Of a stretch of 64,000 nt of DNA, positions 1 through 12,060 are shown one piece after another (position 1 is the stretch's first letter; each line of letters begins with the position of its first letter). The stretch is from Haliotis asinina (lineage: Eukaryota > Mollusca > Gastropoda > Lepetellida > Haliotidae): positions 16,629,753-16,693,752 of the forward strand of contig NC_090290.1 of assembly GCF_037392515.1 (NCBI RefSeq), read 5' to 3'. A program made the position numbers and the translations under genes. A model generated the notes under the pieces. It was not told the DNA's origin. It ran no database searches and saw only the letters and a program-made list of their open reading frames with translations.

Positions 1-312
1 ACAAACATGGAATAAGCTTAAACCCCTTTACATTAATATATGCTGCTCCAAAAGCATAGTAAGGAGAAGTTAAAAAAAAGCTGTTATCCTGCCAACGCTA
101 AAATACCACAACATAATAACACCTGAATAAGATAAAACTATTTACAACAAACTATTCAGGTATGGTGTCTGCCACAGTTACACCCATCATTTCGTTAAAA
201 GCAGGTTCATTTAACATGATGAGGTGATGTGAAACATGCTTTAGACTGCATATCTTCATCACTACTGGCCGATAGTAGGTATGCTAACGTTTGTGTAATT
301 TATCATGTCACT
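1..312. other. No recognisable feature
   Basis: AT-rich sequence; nothing seen on either strand. Confidence 0.6.
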
Positions 313-520
313 GAACTCGTGAAAATGCGGGTCAGATTTGATCTTCAGTAATCCATGATTGCCGTAGGTTGACTGGTTGACACTTGTCCTCGTATCGAAA
401 TTATCTATCAATGTCCATGTTGTTGATCACTGGATTGTCTGGTCGATACTTGATTAATTACATACCGCCGCCATACAGCTGGAACATTGCTGAGTGCGCC
501 GTAAAAGTAAGCTCTCTCAC
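313..520 (+). mobile_element. SINE-A copy, diverged, with internal deletion
   Basis: This copy runs from the 5' end (ACTCGTGAAAATGCGGGT) to the 3' end (GTGCGCCGTAAAAGTAAGC and a short CTCTCAC tail). The middle (TTGTTGATCACTGGATTGTC) is intact, but about 35 bases around the 5' GTCGTAAGAGGCGAC block are missing. Confidence 0.8.
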
Positions 521-654
521 CTATGTCACTGACGAGTGCTGAATGAAAATACGAAGTTGCAATGCCATTTAACAAGTGGTCATATGCACCATTTGCTATC
601 TTTGATATTACGTTTTCATAGTAAAGTATAAATTTTAGTAGTTTTGTTGATTCC

Positions 655-740
655 CATTAGGAATTCGAACTCACACCTTCAGATCTGAGTTAGGCACGTA
701 GTTGCCAGCACACAAAGTCAACCGCCTGGTCATATAGAGC
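655..740 (-). mobile_element. tRNA-like SINE fragment
   Basis: On the - strand a tRNA-like A-box region (GACCAGGCGGTTGAC) is followed by a B-box-like GAGTTCGAATTCC at roughly tRNA spacing. There is no clear acceptor-stem pairing and no CCA, so it is more likely a tRNA-derived SINE head than a working tRNA gene. Confidence 0.35.
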
Positions 741-1194
741 CAAACATCGCATTCAGGAAAAAAACACAAATGGCGTTGTCCATACGCGTACATACAAATG
801 GTGATCTTACATGAGGTTCTTTCAAGATTTATCATATTTCCTCGTCACGGTCAAACAACCCCTTTTAACGATTGCCACGGGGTGATAATATTGGAGACAA
901 TTAAGTAAAGCAAAATCCTATTTATCGACGAACTGTCAGTGTCTCTTTGAAATCCCGTGCGTGCAGAAAAGATTTATTAGATTTCTTAATGTGAAGGAAT
1001 TATGTTTTTCTACCAAACAGGTGGTGGTTATATCTATTCCAGAAAGACTCAAGTAAGCTTTTAATACTTTTCTCAACATGTGGATCGTTGGGACGGAGTT
1101 CGCTTATGGTTGCGGTACGAACAGGATGACATAAGTTGTAATGGGTACGCGTTCGTGTCAACTTCATGTTAGGATTAAGATATTGTTGACAAAA

Positions 1195-1960
1195 CTATCG
1201 ATGACGACCTCGGGGACTAACGATGACATGACGTGAATATGATGACCACATGGATCAGTGACAACGTGACATGGATATGATGACCTCATAAAGCAACAAT
1301 GACGTTAATCCTTGATGTGATGATTTTATTGAATGGCGTGAAGTGGATATGACGATTTAACGGAACACCGAGTATGACGTGACGTGGATATGACGATTTA
1401 ACGGAACACTGCGTATGACATGAAGAGGATATGACGATGTAACGGAGCACCGAGTATGCCAATGTCATGAAGTGGATGCTACGATTTAGCGGATCAGCGA
1501 GGATCACGTGAAGTGGACGTGACAGTTTAATGGAACCCCGAATATGACGACGTTGTGAAGTCGACATCAAGATGTCATGAAGCAGTGGTTATGACGTGAC
1601 GTGAACATGACGATTTCAGGGAACAACGGGTATGACAATGCCATGAAGTGGATATTTCGATTTCGATTTATGAAGTGGTTATGGCGATATGAAGGAATAG
1701 CGATTATGACAACATCATGAAGTCGATATTTCGATTTCATGAAGCTACGATTATGGCTTGAAGTGGTTATGGCGATATGAAGGAACAACGATTATGGCAA
1801 CATCGTGAAGTGGATATTTCGATTTCATGGAGCAAGGATCATGGCTTGAAGTGGATATTACATTTATGTGTGGGGAGCAAAGATTATGACGGTAAGATGA
1901 CATTATGGAGTAACGATGACGACATGACATGGATATGAAGTCGTCATGGACAAACGCTAT
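1195..1960. repeat. Degenerate tandem repeat, ~41-50 bp units rich in ATGACGAT
   Basis: Units built around GATATGACGATTTAACGGAAC recur at about 1351, 1392 and 1433 (41-bp spacing), then at wider spacing with more drift. Words such as ATGACATGG and GAAGTGGATAT fill the whole stretch. The long open frames on the - strand (1286-1788) come from the repeat and are not supported as genes. Confidence 0.75.
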
Positions 1961-3750
1961 TGCTGTGGCTTGGATATAGTCTATTGGGCCAACAATAATG
2001 ACGGACCGAAAATCTCAGTGGTCAGTTTTACTGAGTAACTTACTCAGACATGACGACATGACGGACGGTATGACCTCAAGGAGTGAAAGCGCCGACTTGG
2101 CGTAAGGTTTGATCTTATGCAATGAATGGGATACCAGAAAGAAAGACGCTGATATCGTTAGCGGATGTCCTCATATAATAATTTGACGCCATGAAGTTCA
2201 AGCATTAAGGACATCACGTTGATGACGTAACGTGTTAACGTTAGCTGGTGACCTCATCATTCAAAGATGACGAAATTACATGGATAGCACGGCGTTTTGG
2301 AGGAACCGTACGTTTTTACAGTGAATTGATCTGATGTAACATCAATAACGATGACATATCATGATGAGTCTCTGAACTGTGGCTTTGTTATACCTGTCGA
2401 CCTTAGTTGTGTAGCTTGAGTATGTTTATATATGGTGAAAACTAGATATGCACTACTAGTCTTGTATCCGCACAACTGAAACAATTGTTTAAATTTTGTT
2501 CATCCAAATTAAATATTTCACCTTCACTGTTATTTTACAACAGAGATTACGTTCCCGTCACGGGGGAGGGGATTGTAACTGCAGATGATAGAATGCCACT
2601 CAACACTGACAGAACACGTGTCAAACATGTTACCTGAGTTCGTCAAACACCACCTGGCCAGGGATCGATTCATATATTGATTCATATATTTATACCTATT
2701 CAGTAAGAATATAGTCAATCGAAAAACGGATACAAAAATAAACAGGAAAAATCTACCTATGGGGCCTGTCTGTATGTTTCAGTATGTCGCTAGAAAACAT
2801 GCCCAATATTACGACGTCGATCATATATATATATCAATCTATCTATCTATCTCTCTATATATGTATCTATATATATATATGTGTATCTATATATCTATAT
2901 CTATATCTATATCTATATTGTTATTTATATCTATATCTATATCTATCTATTTATCTGTCTATCTATCAATCTATCTATTTATCTATCTATCTACCTAAAT
3001 ACTTTTTCCTACTACAGCAAACGAGATTTCACATCAGAGTCTTAAACACTGAGACGGGCCCGAGAGAGAATCCGAATTCATGAAATAACTTTCAAAATTA
3101 ATTTATTGCACTTACCGACAGAAAGTATTTTATTAATCTACATTAAACATCTCAACGACAATACCGGTAATATCAAAGTAACTTAGGAGAGAACTATGTC
3201 AGTAGATTGACCATTAACCGATTCTGTTGACATGGTCACCTCGGAGGGCCAGAGGTCGCTACAGTGGCCTTTTATGATTTATTAGCATTGCTCCATCTGT
3301 CGATAAGTATTGACCAGATATCAGTCCTGGTGCCGTGAACGACCAAAGTCTTTACGACTTTCGAGTCGCGAAGGAAGAGAAACTATTTGGTCATCAAGAA
3401 CGTTCTGCCAGCCCTTAGAACCTCCAGCGCTATGGCACAGCATCCAGTGCGGGAATTAAAAGGCAAACAATTGTAGTCTATCCTATGCCAAATCATGGAG
3501 AAGGAAGCCTTAAGAGCAAGCCAGGAGCCGCGAGGTTTTATAGAACGTGTAATTATTATTGAAGAGCTAAAGGATTGCACGTATTGGCTAAATTGAAACG
3601 ACAGAGCAAACCTCCGACGATTGACGTTCCTTTCAATGCTCCGAGTCGCCTTTAATGGTTGCGTATCGGCACAACTTTCTGATTGAATTACAAGCTATCC
3701 TACTGCCCCAAGCAAACCTTGTCTGTCCAGCGGAAGGCGAATGGAGACGC
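1961..3750. other. Upstream region of the receptor gene
   Basis: Apart from the TATC tract, the part up to about 2260 still has scattered ATGACGACATGAC words from the repeat at 1195. From 2999 to 3750 the sequence is non-repetitive and somewhat GC-richer near 3700, as expected just before a promoter. No gene seen. Confidence 0.5.
2826..2998. repeat. (TATC)n / (TATA)n microsatellite
   Basis: Imperfect TATC, TATA and ATCTAT runs fill about 170 bases. The open frames here encode only Ile/Tyr/Ser/Leu repeats and are not genes. Confidence 0.9.
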
Positions 3751-3751
3751 C

Positions 3752-3759
3752 TATATAAT
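3752..3759 (+). promoter_or_regulatory. Candidate TATA box of the receptor gene
   Basis: The sequence TATATAAT lies about 25-30 bases before 3778-3790, which would be the expected start of transcription, and about 150 bases before the coding start at 3908. There is no other core-promoter evidence, and AT-rich DNA gives TATA-like strings by chance. Two short upstream ORFs follow: ATG at 3781 (5 codons) and ATG at 3808 (11 codons). Both end before 3908 and could dampen translation of the receptor. Confidence 0.45.
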
Positions 3760-3907
3760 GCGAACGAGCTACAAGCACAGATGGCTGGTAGTTTGTGAGT
3801 GCAACAGATGACTGTACTACGAAGCGCGGTTCGCTCGTTCTAAATACCCCTGCTTACCTTCAACAGGTGCGTGTGTGTGTTTGTGACTACCTGTCGATTG
3901 GAAAAGT

Positions 3908-4031
3908 ATGTCTCTGGAAGATGAAGGCGCTGGAAAGCTCAACATCATCAAAGGGCACTTTTTACATCCAACTTTGATTGCAAAAACGAACTGCGAATTA
4001 GAAGTGCTGTCCAAGGCGGCTCCGAATGATG
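3908..4031 (+). CDS. Class B1 GPCR, calcitonin-receptor-like, coding exon 1 (N-terminus and first HRM cysteine)
   Basis: First recognised coding exon of a peptide-hormone receptor that would sit in the plasma membrane and signal through G proteins. It encodes 41 residues from MSLEDEGAGK to KAAPND and ends in splice phase 1 at a good donor (G|GTGAG). The frame is closed upstream by TGA at 3884, which supports the ATG at 3908. The link to the next exon 39.7 kb away rests on three points: the phases fit (1 to 1), the junction codon becomes Gly42, and Cys29 is then exactly 16 residues before Cys46, the same spacing I recall between the first two HRM cysteines of human CALCRL. No signal peptide is visible, which is unusual for this family. 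An alternative upstream first exon may supply it, and a possible donor (CAG|GTGCGT) lies at 3866. RNA evidence is lacking, so this exon is less certain than the next three. Confidence 0.62.
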
Positions 4032-4790
4032 GTGAGAAGCTTCATTTCATTGTATTGATGTGCGATCAATAGTTTTGTTATTTCTTTCAGGTTGTTTGCG
4101 AAAGGTTGAGTGAAGTTTGTAATTTGATTTTACGTTCGGGGAGTTCATGCTGAGAAAAACTAATATGTCCCCATGTTGCAAATTGTATTTCAGTCATCTA
4201 ATTAATATAGTTTTAATTTTCCAATAGTTTATCATATGTTATACTGATAAATACTACACGGGATATATAACCTGCAATATGTGAATGATTTTAAAATGAC
4301 GCTCGTGTTGAGCTGGACAAAATCTTTCTGAATTAGCTTCACGTACTGAATACATGCACGTGTGGTTCGTCATATCGTACATCGTACGTGACATTTGTGT
4401 TTGTACATGAAGCAACTTATGCGATGCTAATATCTCAAGATACATAATCTAGTTATCTTGTCTACATTTAATGTCAAACCTTGTTATTTCGGACATTCTG
4501 CTAGCAGGACATAGGCCGCCAGTAAAGTCTCTGTATTGGGACGTTTGCTATTGATATGGTGTGGAAAGATGTGTAGATGAAAGAGGTACTGTATGGCACG
4601 CCCGTCCTGCACGAAGCTCACACTGCGGTCAGAACATTGGATGCAGCTCATCGGCTTTCCCCCGAACCATATAACTACCATCCTAGTAACTGACGTGCGT
4701 GTGTTTGCGTGTGAGTGTGTCTTCTTTCTACATGAAGGCGATTCTATTTTCGCCGTCTATTCTGAACATGTCATCCCTCGATAATAATGG

Positions 4791-4980
4791 TCCGTGAAGA
4801 CCGATGCTAGAATCGGCCTTCAGCAGCCCATACTTGTACCAAAAGACCTAGTTCAGATGTGTATCTGAACGACGTAGATCGATGCTCATGATATTGATCA
4901 TTGAATTGTCTGGTCCAGACTCGATAGTTACAAATTGCTGTCATTTTGCTGGTGTATTTGCTGAGCTTGGCGTTAGAAAG
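4791..4980 (+). mobile_element. SINE-A copy, diverged
   Basis: It starts TCCGTGAAGACC, has CTTCAGCAGCCCATACTTGT in the 5' part and GTAGATCGATGCTCATGATA, TTGTCTGGTCCAGACTCGAT in the middle, and ends at GGCGTTAGAAAGTG. The central TCAGGCTCGCTGACTTGG block is lost. Confidence 0.8.
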
Positions 4981-5404
4981 TGACATGTGTGTGCGCGTGT
5001 GGGTGTGTGCTTGTGCATCTGCATATGCATGTGCAAAAATGCAATTCTAGTTTTCCTTGTCTGTTCTCCCCTTGTCCTCCCTCGACAAATCTCAAGACAT
5101 AATTTCCTTTATAAACCCCTCTCCAAAAGAAATATTGATCTGAAAAACAGGTGACTGTAACGGGAATGTTTTGACTGTACTGAAGACAATATATTTAGTC
5201 AAGGTCTAGCCGGATCCTCATTTGAGAATTTAGTCTAAGGCTATAGTGAACTTTTGTTTTAGATCGTCATGACCGGAGATCGTTAACACAATTTCGATTA
5301 AAACGTACAGTGAGAAGTTGGGACCGATAAAGATAAAACAATGTCTTACATACGCCAGTTCTTAGAAGCGTGTCCGTGGATCAGAGAAATGGCAGGGAGA
5401 AGTT

Positions 5405-5905
5405 TCAGCTATGAGTGTGTATGTGTGTGTGTGTGTGTGTGTGTAACACTATGCGTATGTGTGTGTTTGTGTATGTGTGTGTATGTTTGTTTGTGTATGT
5501 GTGTGTGTAACACTATGCGTATGTGTGTGTTTGTGTCGGTGAGTAGGTGTATGTGTGTGTATGTGTGTGTATGTGTGTGTATGTGTGTGTGTAACACTGT
5601 GCGTATGTGTGTGTTTGTGTCGGCGAGTGGGTGTATGTGTGTGTGTGTATGTGTGTATGTGTGTGTTTGTGTGTATGTGTGTGTGTGTAACACTATGCGT
5701 ATGTGTGTGTTTGTGTCGGTGAGTGTGTGTATGTGTGTGTATGTGTGTGTATGTGTGTGTATGTGTGTGTATGTGTGTGTAACACTGTGCGTATGTGTGT
5801 GTGTATGTGTGTATGTGTGTATGTGTGTGTCTGTGTGCGTGTGTGTGTGTGTAACACTATGCGTATGTGTGTGTTTGTGTCGGTGAGTGGGTGTATGTGA
5901 ATGGA
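5405..5905. repeat. Long (TG)n-based compound tandem repeat
   Basis: TG runs broken by TATG and TTTG alternate with a fixed spacer, TAACACT[AG]TGCGTATG, often followed by TTTGTGTCGG[TC]GAGTG. The spacer returns about six times (for example at 5443, 5508, 5590, 5687, 5779 and 5851), so this is a higher-order minisatellite, not a plain dinucleotide run. Open frames on both strands (Cys/Val-rich and His/Thr-rich) are artefacts. Confidence 0.9.
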
Positions 5906-7461
5906 TGTGCATGTCTGTGTGGGTTGATGAACGACTGTGAAACGGCCTGTGAAGGCTGCGGCAGACTTGATGTAATGACGACCGGAGGGTGGGTATGGAA
6001 ATTCGGTGGGTTTTTTGGGTGGGGGTGGAGGTGGTTAATTGGGGGAGAAACAAGATGAAATATGCCATGACAACCTTGTAGGATTCAGGTCATAAACAGT
6101 TATTGCTTTACAAGACGTTAAACGTAAATTGTCACGTTAAGAATCTGCGATAAATAGTATCCACGATAAATCGGATTGCATTGTAACTGTAACACTTTAT
6201 GTCATACTGTGAGTTCTAGATAAAAAATTGTTACGTAACGAATTTGCAACATTATTCGCGTAAATATGATTTTATTGTTACTGTGACACGCTTTATATCA
6301 CAATAACTTCTAAAATATATTGTTACTACCGAGTTTCCATGACAAATAGATATGTAGGGTAACACCATGGTTTGATTTCTAAACTAAACAGCTCTACCCG
6401 ACTGATTCACATTCACGTCTAGGTTCACACATTTATTTATGGATTAACATCTGTTTTGCAATAGACTAGACGTTTTCATGTAGATGCTCACATGTTATGA
6501 AACAAATGTTAGTATGTCGCGTCTATTGCAATGAAGAATTTGCAAATCGATTTCATCATACCAACTTCAATATACCACTAAGAAACTTCACATCCACCGA
6601 TAACAATGCAAAGTATGCCAACTGAAATAAATAAATAAATAAATAAGTACTGCTTTAGGACACATTTATATGTATGTATGTAAACAAGCCATGTCCCTGT
6701 TACTATAAAAATGTAAAATAAATACAGATATGCATGATCATACCACGCATACCTGAGGAATTGGATAGTAATTTGCATTTGGTTGTATAATTGTCTGCTG
6801 AAAATCTAACAGGGCAACGAAAATAAAATGACATGAATTCAATCCAATCCGAGGTACGCTACCTTCCACTGAATTGATCCCTGATTTAATCAGAGCAATA
6901 TAAATATTTATTGTGAAACTGAAGAGGGTCTGTAAACATCGGATCTTATTGATGTACTGATATCTATTGTATTAGGACAATGGAAAGACACACCGCACCT
7001 TGTCAAAGTGACAGACCCATTCAAGCGCACATATGCCGGCACTCTCAATTTGCTATATCGGGAATTCTGTGTTAGGCTTGTAGGCATGAATCTCATTCAA
7101 TTAGTTTAATCCCACCTGTGACTCTATTAATTCTCCACACCTCGACACCATTGCTATTCCGACATTCAACAAGTCATTTGGAAGTCATTTGTCATAGCCT
7201 GTTGTGAGAAGGAGTTTTAATGTCAACATATAATTTGTAAATGGGAGTTTTTGCATCGGTCTGATTATTTGATAAAGCATGTTAGGCCTCAGCGGGGACG
7301 TGCTAATGGAGATAAACAGCTGTTTTTTCGGGAATCTGTCCATTTGATTGCCGTTGATTAGATCGATATCTTTCATCAGATCGATGATTTTACGTCAAAT
7401 CGGACTCGCTTCGTTCTAAAGATAGTTTCACATTGGGTTTTATGATTAAATATATTTTATA
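5906..7461. other. No recognisable feature apart from one microsatellite
   Basis: A G-rich stretch (6005-6050) follows the TG array. At 6120-6340 words such as CACGATAAAT and GTAACACTTTAT recur loosely, perhaps an old ~90-bp repeat. Otherwise nothing. Confidence 0.4.
6617..6646. repeat. (AAAT)n microsatellite
   Basis: About seven AAAT units in a row, with no further structure. Confidence 0.85.
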
Positions 7462-7670
7462 CAGTCTTGGTGTAGATGCCTTGGTTGATCCTGCCCGAAG
7501 TACTCCTTGCTTGCAGTTCTTGCAGTCTTTATGTAGATGCCGTGGATGATCCTGCCCGAAACACTCCTTGCTTGCAGTTCTTGCAGTCTTGGTGTGGATG
7601 CCTTGGATGATCCTGCCCGAAGCACTCCTTGCTTGCAGCTCTTGCAGTCTTGGTGTGGATGCCTTGGTTG
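7462..7670. repeat. 61-bp minisatellite abutting a SINE 5' end
   Basis: A unit beginning CAGTCTTGGTGTAGATGCC and ending CTTGCTTGCAGTTCTTG starts at 7462, 7523, 7584 and 7645 (61-bp steps). The last, partial unit runs without a gap into the 5' part of a SINE-A copy at 7671. Confidence 0.9.
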
Positions 7671-7892
7671 ATTCTTCAGCAATCCGAGTATGCTTGTCGT
7701 AAGAGGCGACTAACGGGATCGGTTGGTCAGGCTCGCTGACTTGGTTGACTCATGTCATCTTTTCCCCATTGCGCAGATCGATCCCCATGTTGTTGATCAC
7801 TGGATTGTCTTGTCCAGACTCGATTATTTACAGACCACCACAATATAGCTTGAATATTGCTGAGTGCGGCGTAAAACTAAACTCACTCTCGC
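7671..7892 (+). mobile_element. SINE-A copy, well preserved
   Basis: It lacks the first ~25 bases but otherwise carries every block: GCTTGTCGTAAGAGGCGAC, GGTCAGGCTCGCTGACTTGG, TTGTTGATCACTGGATTGTC, ATTTACAGACC and GAATATTGCTGAGTGCGG, with tail CTCACTCTCGCTC. Confidence 0.92.
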
Positions 7893-8714
7893 TCTGCCTG
7901 CATGACGACCAACTGAAATGTGTGCTTTTACAGTGTGTCAGTGGGGTTTTGAACCCTGATTAAATGTCCTTTGGACCTTCGAACATTCTTTTACTGTTAT
8001 TCCTGTGAGTGTCGCAGTTGTAGCATTTAATTTATTAAAAGACGAAGGGCTAGCCTAAGGGTAAAGTGTCCTTCGTCATAACGTTGAAACGCTTTCCCAC
8101 TTCAACTTAGCCTTTGTGTTGTTATAATAATTGCTGTTAGGGACGTGAGCACTCACCCACTCACTCTAATCTAGAAATCAGTTCTTGTGGTTTATTTTAC
8201 AATACTTGTTTATGAAACCTCCACCTGTTTGACTTTACTCCCACAAGACGAGTAATTAGTAATCACACCGTACATTCACTGATCTAGGTCTTGATTATCC
8301 TCCTACCGTATAACCCAAACTCGTTTTGAATGATTCCGTATGATTCACGACACTACGGTGAACGTTATTGTCTGCGTCAAAGCCTGCGTCTGTGGTCCCT
8401 TAGACCAAGATTACACATATCTGCCTGTGTATAATCTATCTTTGTTATCCCAGAGATTGATAGCCTATAGCCCCTGGAGAAAAATTAATAAGTCTGATAC
8501 GGATGTTTGGCCTTTTCGCGTGGCATTATTTGTCATCTCTCAATGATTGTCACACATATATATCTACAGTTTAACACCATCACTAATCTGTTCTGAAGTC
8601 TAATATTTACCATCCCGTTAATATTTAAGCTGATATGCAAGAAAATGGCAAATATTGCTGAACACGATATTTCATTGTAAAACATTTTGAAAGCTATTGA
8701 ATCAGTACGTTATA

Positions 8715-8804
<90 letters not shown>
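8715..8804. repeat. (AT)n(GT)n microsatellite
   Basis: About 21 AT units followed by about 15 GT units and a few GTAT units. Confidence 0.95.
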
Positions 8805-9010
8805 TATATAGTATACATACGTTATATGTATCTGTGGATATTTGTATGACAGGGGAATATTGTAGAGAACAAAGGGATGAAATGCAGATAATACTTACCT
8901 ACAATTAGATTCAAATATACAGATTACATATAAATGGAGAGAGAGAAAGCAGAGAAACAGACTTCTGGATCAAAGCACAATTCCTCTCTTAATTCCTATT
9001 TCCTCCACGC

Positions 9011-9049
9011 GGAGAGAGAGTGAGTGAGAGAGAGAGAGAGAGAGAGAAG
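9011..9049. repeat. (GA)n microsatellite
   Basis: GA repeat interrupted by TGAG. Confidence 0.9.
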
Positions 9050-10349
9050 AAGCAAGTAGCCTATGGAATTAAAAGTAGTAGCGTTTGTAACACAAATTTA
9101 GGATAATGAGGATAAACACAAACGGGTCAAGAACACGACAACAAACAGACAACGGGTGAACGCAGTAATACTTTGAACAGGACCAAACTGCCTAATCAAT
9201 ATTCCCAAGATCAGTTCAGCACTGTCGAATGTCTAATTCCCCAGCCCTTATGATCACCACCACGCTTCCCCTACCTCCAGTAAAGCAAGATACAAGACGC
9301 TGTTCCGTTTCGGCGGCGTTTACCAAATCCACACGCAAAGCTTCTAATCCTTCAACAAAAAACTTGATGAATGAAAGCTATTTTGGTCTAGGCAATTATA
9401 CTTTTATTTCCTTTGATTCAAACAAGTATATCTGATGATGTAACTGCTATCACAACGCCGTCGCCAAAGACATCGACTTTTGACGAGACGAATTTTTGTA
9501 CGCGTCAACGAGATGATTGTTAGCACGTTGGGCTTTCCCTTTGTCATCAATACAGTCAATGCCAGGAAGCAGTTCTGTAATTGTCTGTTGCTTCCAAAAT
9601 AATAACCACAATCCCGGAAACCTTGTCATTATCGTTATAACTATCAATACAATCTCTGAATACCTCATTTCAGCATTAATGCTATGACATTTCCGAAGCT
9701 AATTGACTGTCTGTTTTTGCTGCGGAATCCTTGATAAACATTTAATGGTATAACGAGGGAACAATGACACGAGGTAGAGATTTATAAAGCATTTCCCTGT
9801 CGTGTACGTACAACAATAAAATAATTCTAGTTTGTATTACATTTTGTGTAAGAAAGAAGGAACTGTTTATACATTTTTTTCTTTTGATGAGAAATTGAGG
9901 ATTGCAGTATGGATTTAACAGCTTCATGACAACCTTCTTGCAAACACCTGTTACATCACTGATTGTCTTTCTTTTCTCGTGATGCGTTTTTTCATCTTAG
10001 TCATCATTTCATGTTTTACGCTGAGAATTTATACCGAAACTTCACATCATTATATAGTGAAAAAGTTGTCCATAACGTGTCATACCTTTCTTATCCTCCA
10101 TCGTCATTCGTTGTACATATTGTATTTTTGTAAATGTATACTAAGGCTGTTTCGAAGGACTTGTTTGGTCGATAGGCTTTATAGTCTCAGAATTTCAAAA
10201 GTAAGATTTGGACAGTTGTTGAATATATTGCCTTTGATCATGACGTTGAAGGGATTTGGCCTCAGGTATCAAACTGAACACGTAAGCATAATGTAGTGCA
10301 CATGATTATGAAAATTTTAAAGGGGAAATTACGATTATTTAATTATTGT

Positions 10350-10564
10350 TTGGTTTGTTTTTTAATGTCACACTCAGCAAAATTCCATCTAAATGCCGAC
10401 GGTCCAAGAAACGACTTCTCCGTGTCAACAATCGGGTCTCGATCGGCCAGTCCAGTGATCAAGATATTTAGGATTATGTGTCAACAGGTCAGTGAGCCTG
10501 AACTCCCAGTCCCGTTAGTTGCTTCTAACAATAAGCACTGGTTGTTGTTGATCTTCACGGGTCT
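10350..10564 (-). mobile_element. SINE-A copy
   Basis: Seen as its complement: CACTCAGCAAAATTCCAT, CCAGTCCAGTGATCAAGAT, GTCAGTGAGCCTGAACTCCC and the 5' end TGATCTTCACGGGTC. It is strongly diverged but covers the whole element except the tail. Confidence 0.82.
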
Positions 10565-10687
10565 AATACCATGTGTAAACCTGCATGAGAATGCGCCATT
10601 TAAACCACTACATATTCAGTGGGGTATTAACGTTGTTTAACAACGTTGTTTAACAAACAAACTTATATCAATATAATATAATGGCTT

Positions 10688-10845
10688 TGGGGGTAGCCAA
10701 CAGGTTAAAGCGTTCGTTCGTTAATTTGAACACCCGGGTTGGAGCTGAGATTGGCAGAGCATATTAAACCCATTTCTGATGTTAACCGCCGTCATGTTGC
10801 TGGAATATTGCTAAAAGTACCGTGAAACCTCATTCAATGAAATGA
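10688..10845 (+). mobile_element. tRNA-derived SINE-B copy
   Basis: It opens with a tRNA-like head: A-box region GTAGCCAACAGGTTAAAGCG, then B-box-like CACCCGGGTTGGAGC. The body follows (AACCCATTTCTGATG) with the 3' end GTTGCTGGAATATTGCTAAA, AGTACCGTGAAACC. The 3' end is nearly the same as that of SINE-A. Confidence 0.78.
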
Positions 10846-11849
10846 TTGAATATTTTATAAATGATAGTGATATTTTATAAAGTTTCAAAAAGGCATATAA
10901 AACAAAGGCATATAAGACGAAATAAAGCTCTGGAAACAACAGAATATATTTTGTTCTATACGCAATGTCCTTTCCTATCACTTGTTAGAAACGACAAATA
11001 CTGAAAAACACAAATAGAAGCTGACATTCAATACTTCACATTAAATTAATATCATTGATGTTCTTTGAAATACCGTAGAGTGTAGAACAGATGTTCTTTT
11101 ATATTTTTGTTGATATATCATCCTGGTTTAAAACATATGTTGTAATATTTGATGAACGACAACGCCATGTTGTCTGGTTTAATTACATCGACGCTAAAGA
11201 ATCATTTTATGTACACTAAAGTATTAGCGCAACATATTTCTGGCGATGAACCGTGAAGTGGTTTATATGAATTGAACTTTCTGGATCCCGAGATTAATCA
11301 GCTTACCTAGTTAGTGTACTTCAAATAGACACCTGTGTGGATGGTGTACCAGCTGTGTGTCGACAGGTGTCGAGTTTGTGGGGAAGAGTTGTGAAAACGT
11401 GACTTTTGTAATCCGGTTAATGCGAAATGTGTGGATGTTTGTGAAATCTGGATGGAGATAAATGTTACTACAAAACCTGCTTAGTGTTACGAAGTGCAAA
11501 AAATAATAACAAATAAATATAGAAATTAATTCATAAATAAAAGCCCATGTCTGGTGTTCCCGCAATGCTTGAACATCGTTAAAAGTGGCGAAAACTAAAT
11601 TCACTCAGTCTAGCTGTATATTAAAGCTGTCTATGGATAATTGAGTCTGAATGATACAATCCAGTGACTGACTTAAAGAACATCCATGTATATTCTGCTT
11701 TAACCTAGTCAGCGCGCATGACAACCCGATCCGGTTAGCCTGTTTTGGCGTGCCGGCTATACGCCGTGTCTCCATACATGCTGATGGACCCTTGTCGGAC
11801 AGTGGAATAATTATTGTAATAATATTCCTGTACCCTTCGAAGTGTATTG

Positions 11850-11955
11850 GCACCGTACCTCGTTGTGCAGAGCTGTGTCAGAGATCTATGGTTGTGAGGT
11901 TTAATCCCGTTCGACTCGACTGTGATTCAGTGTTTGTCAACACTACAGATGTATA
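11850..11955 (+). mobile_element. Candidate SINE-C (tRNA-like) copy
   Basis: It shares with 13066-13170 an aligned string: GGCACC..., then a B-box-like GTGAGGTTTAATCCCGTTCG, then GTGTTTGTCAACACTAC. Two copies in 1.3 kb suggest a third short element family; no tail or duplication was seen. Confidence 0.4.
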
Positions 11956-12004
11956 TGACTGATAGGCATTTTGGAAGTTGGTGAGTAATAAGGAAGTAAG
12001 ATTC

Positions 12005-12060
12005 TGGGTGTGGGTGTGTGTGGGTGTGTGTGTGTGGGGGGGGGGGGGGGGGGGAGGGGC
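12005..12060. repeat. (GT)n and poly-G tract
   Basis: GT-rich sequence leads into a run of about 18 G (around 12036-12053). The G-run is a G-quadruplex-capable tract and a likely assembly weak point. Confidence 0.9.

Larger units (their letters stand above)
7893..10349. other. No gene seen; two microsatellites
   Basis: Only the AT/GT and GA tracts stand out. Short open frames (for example 9979-10296) have random composition and overlap others. Confidence 0.5.

Noticed and set aside
5341..6068. Cys/Val-rich and His/Thr-rich proteins on the two strands
   Set aside because: Both are translations of a TG/CA repeat.
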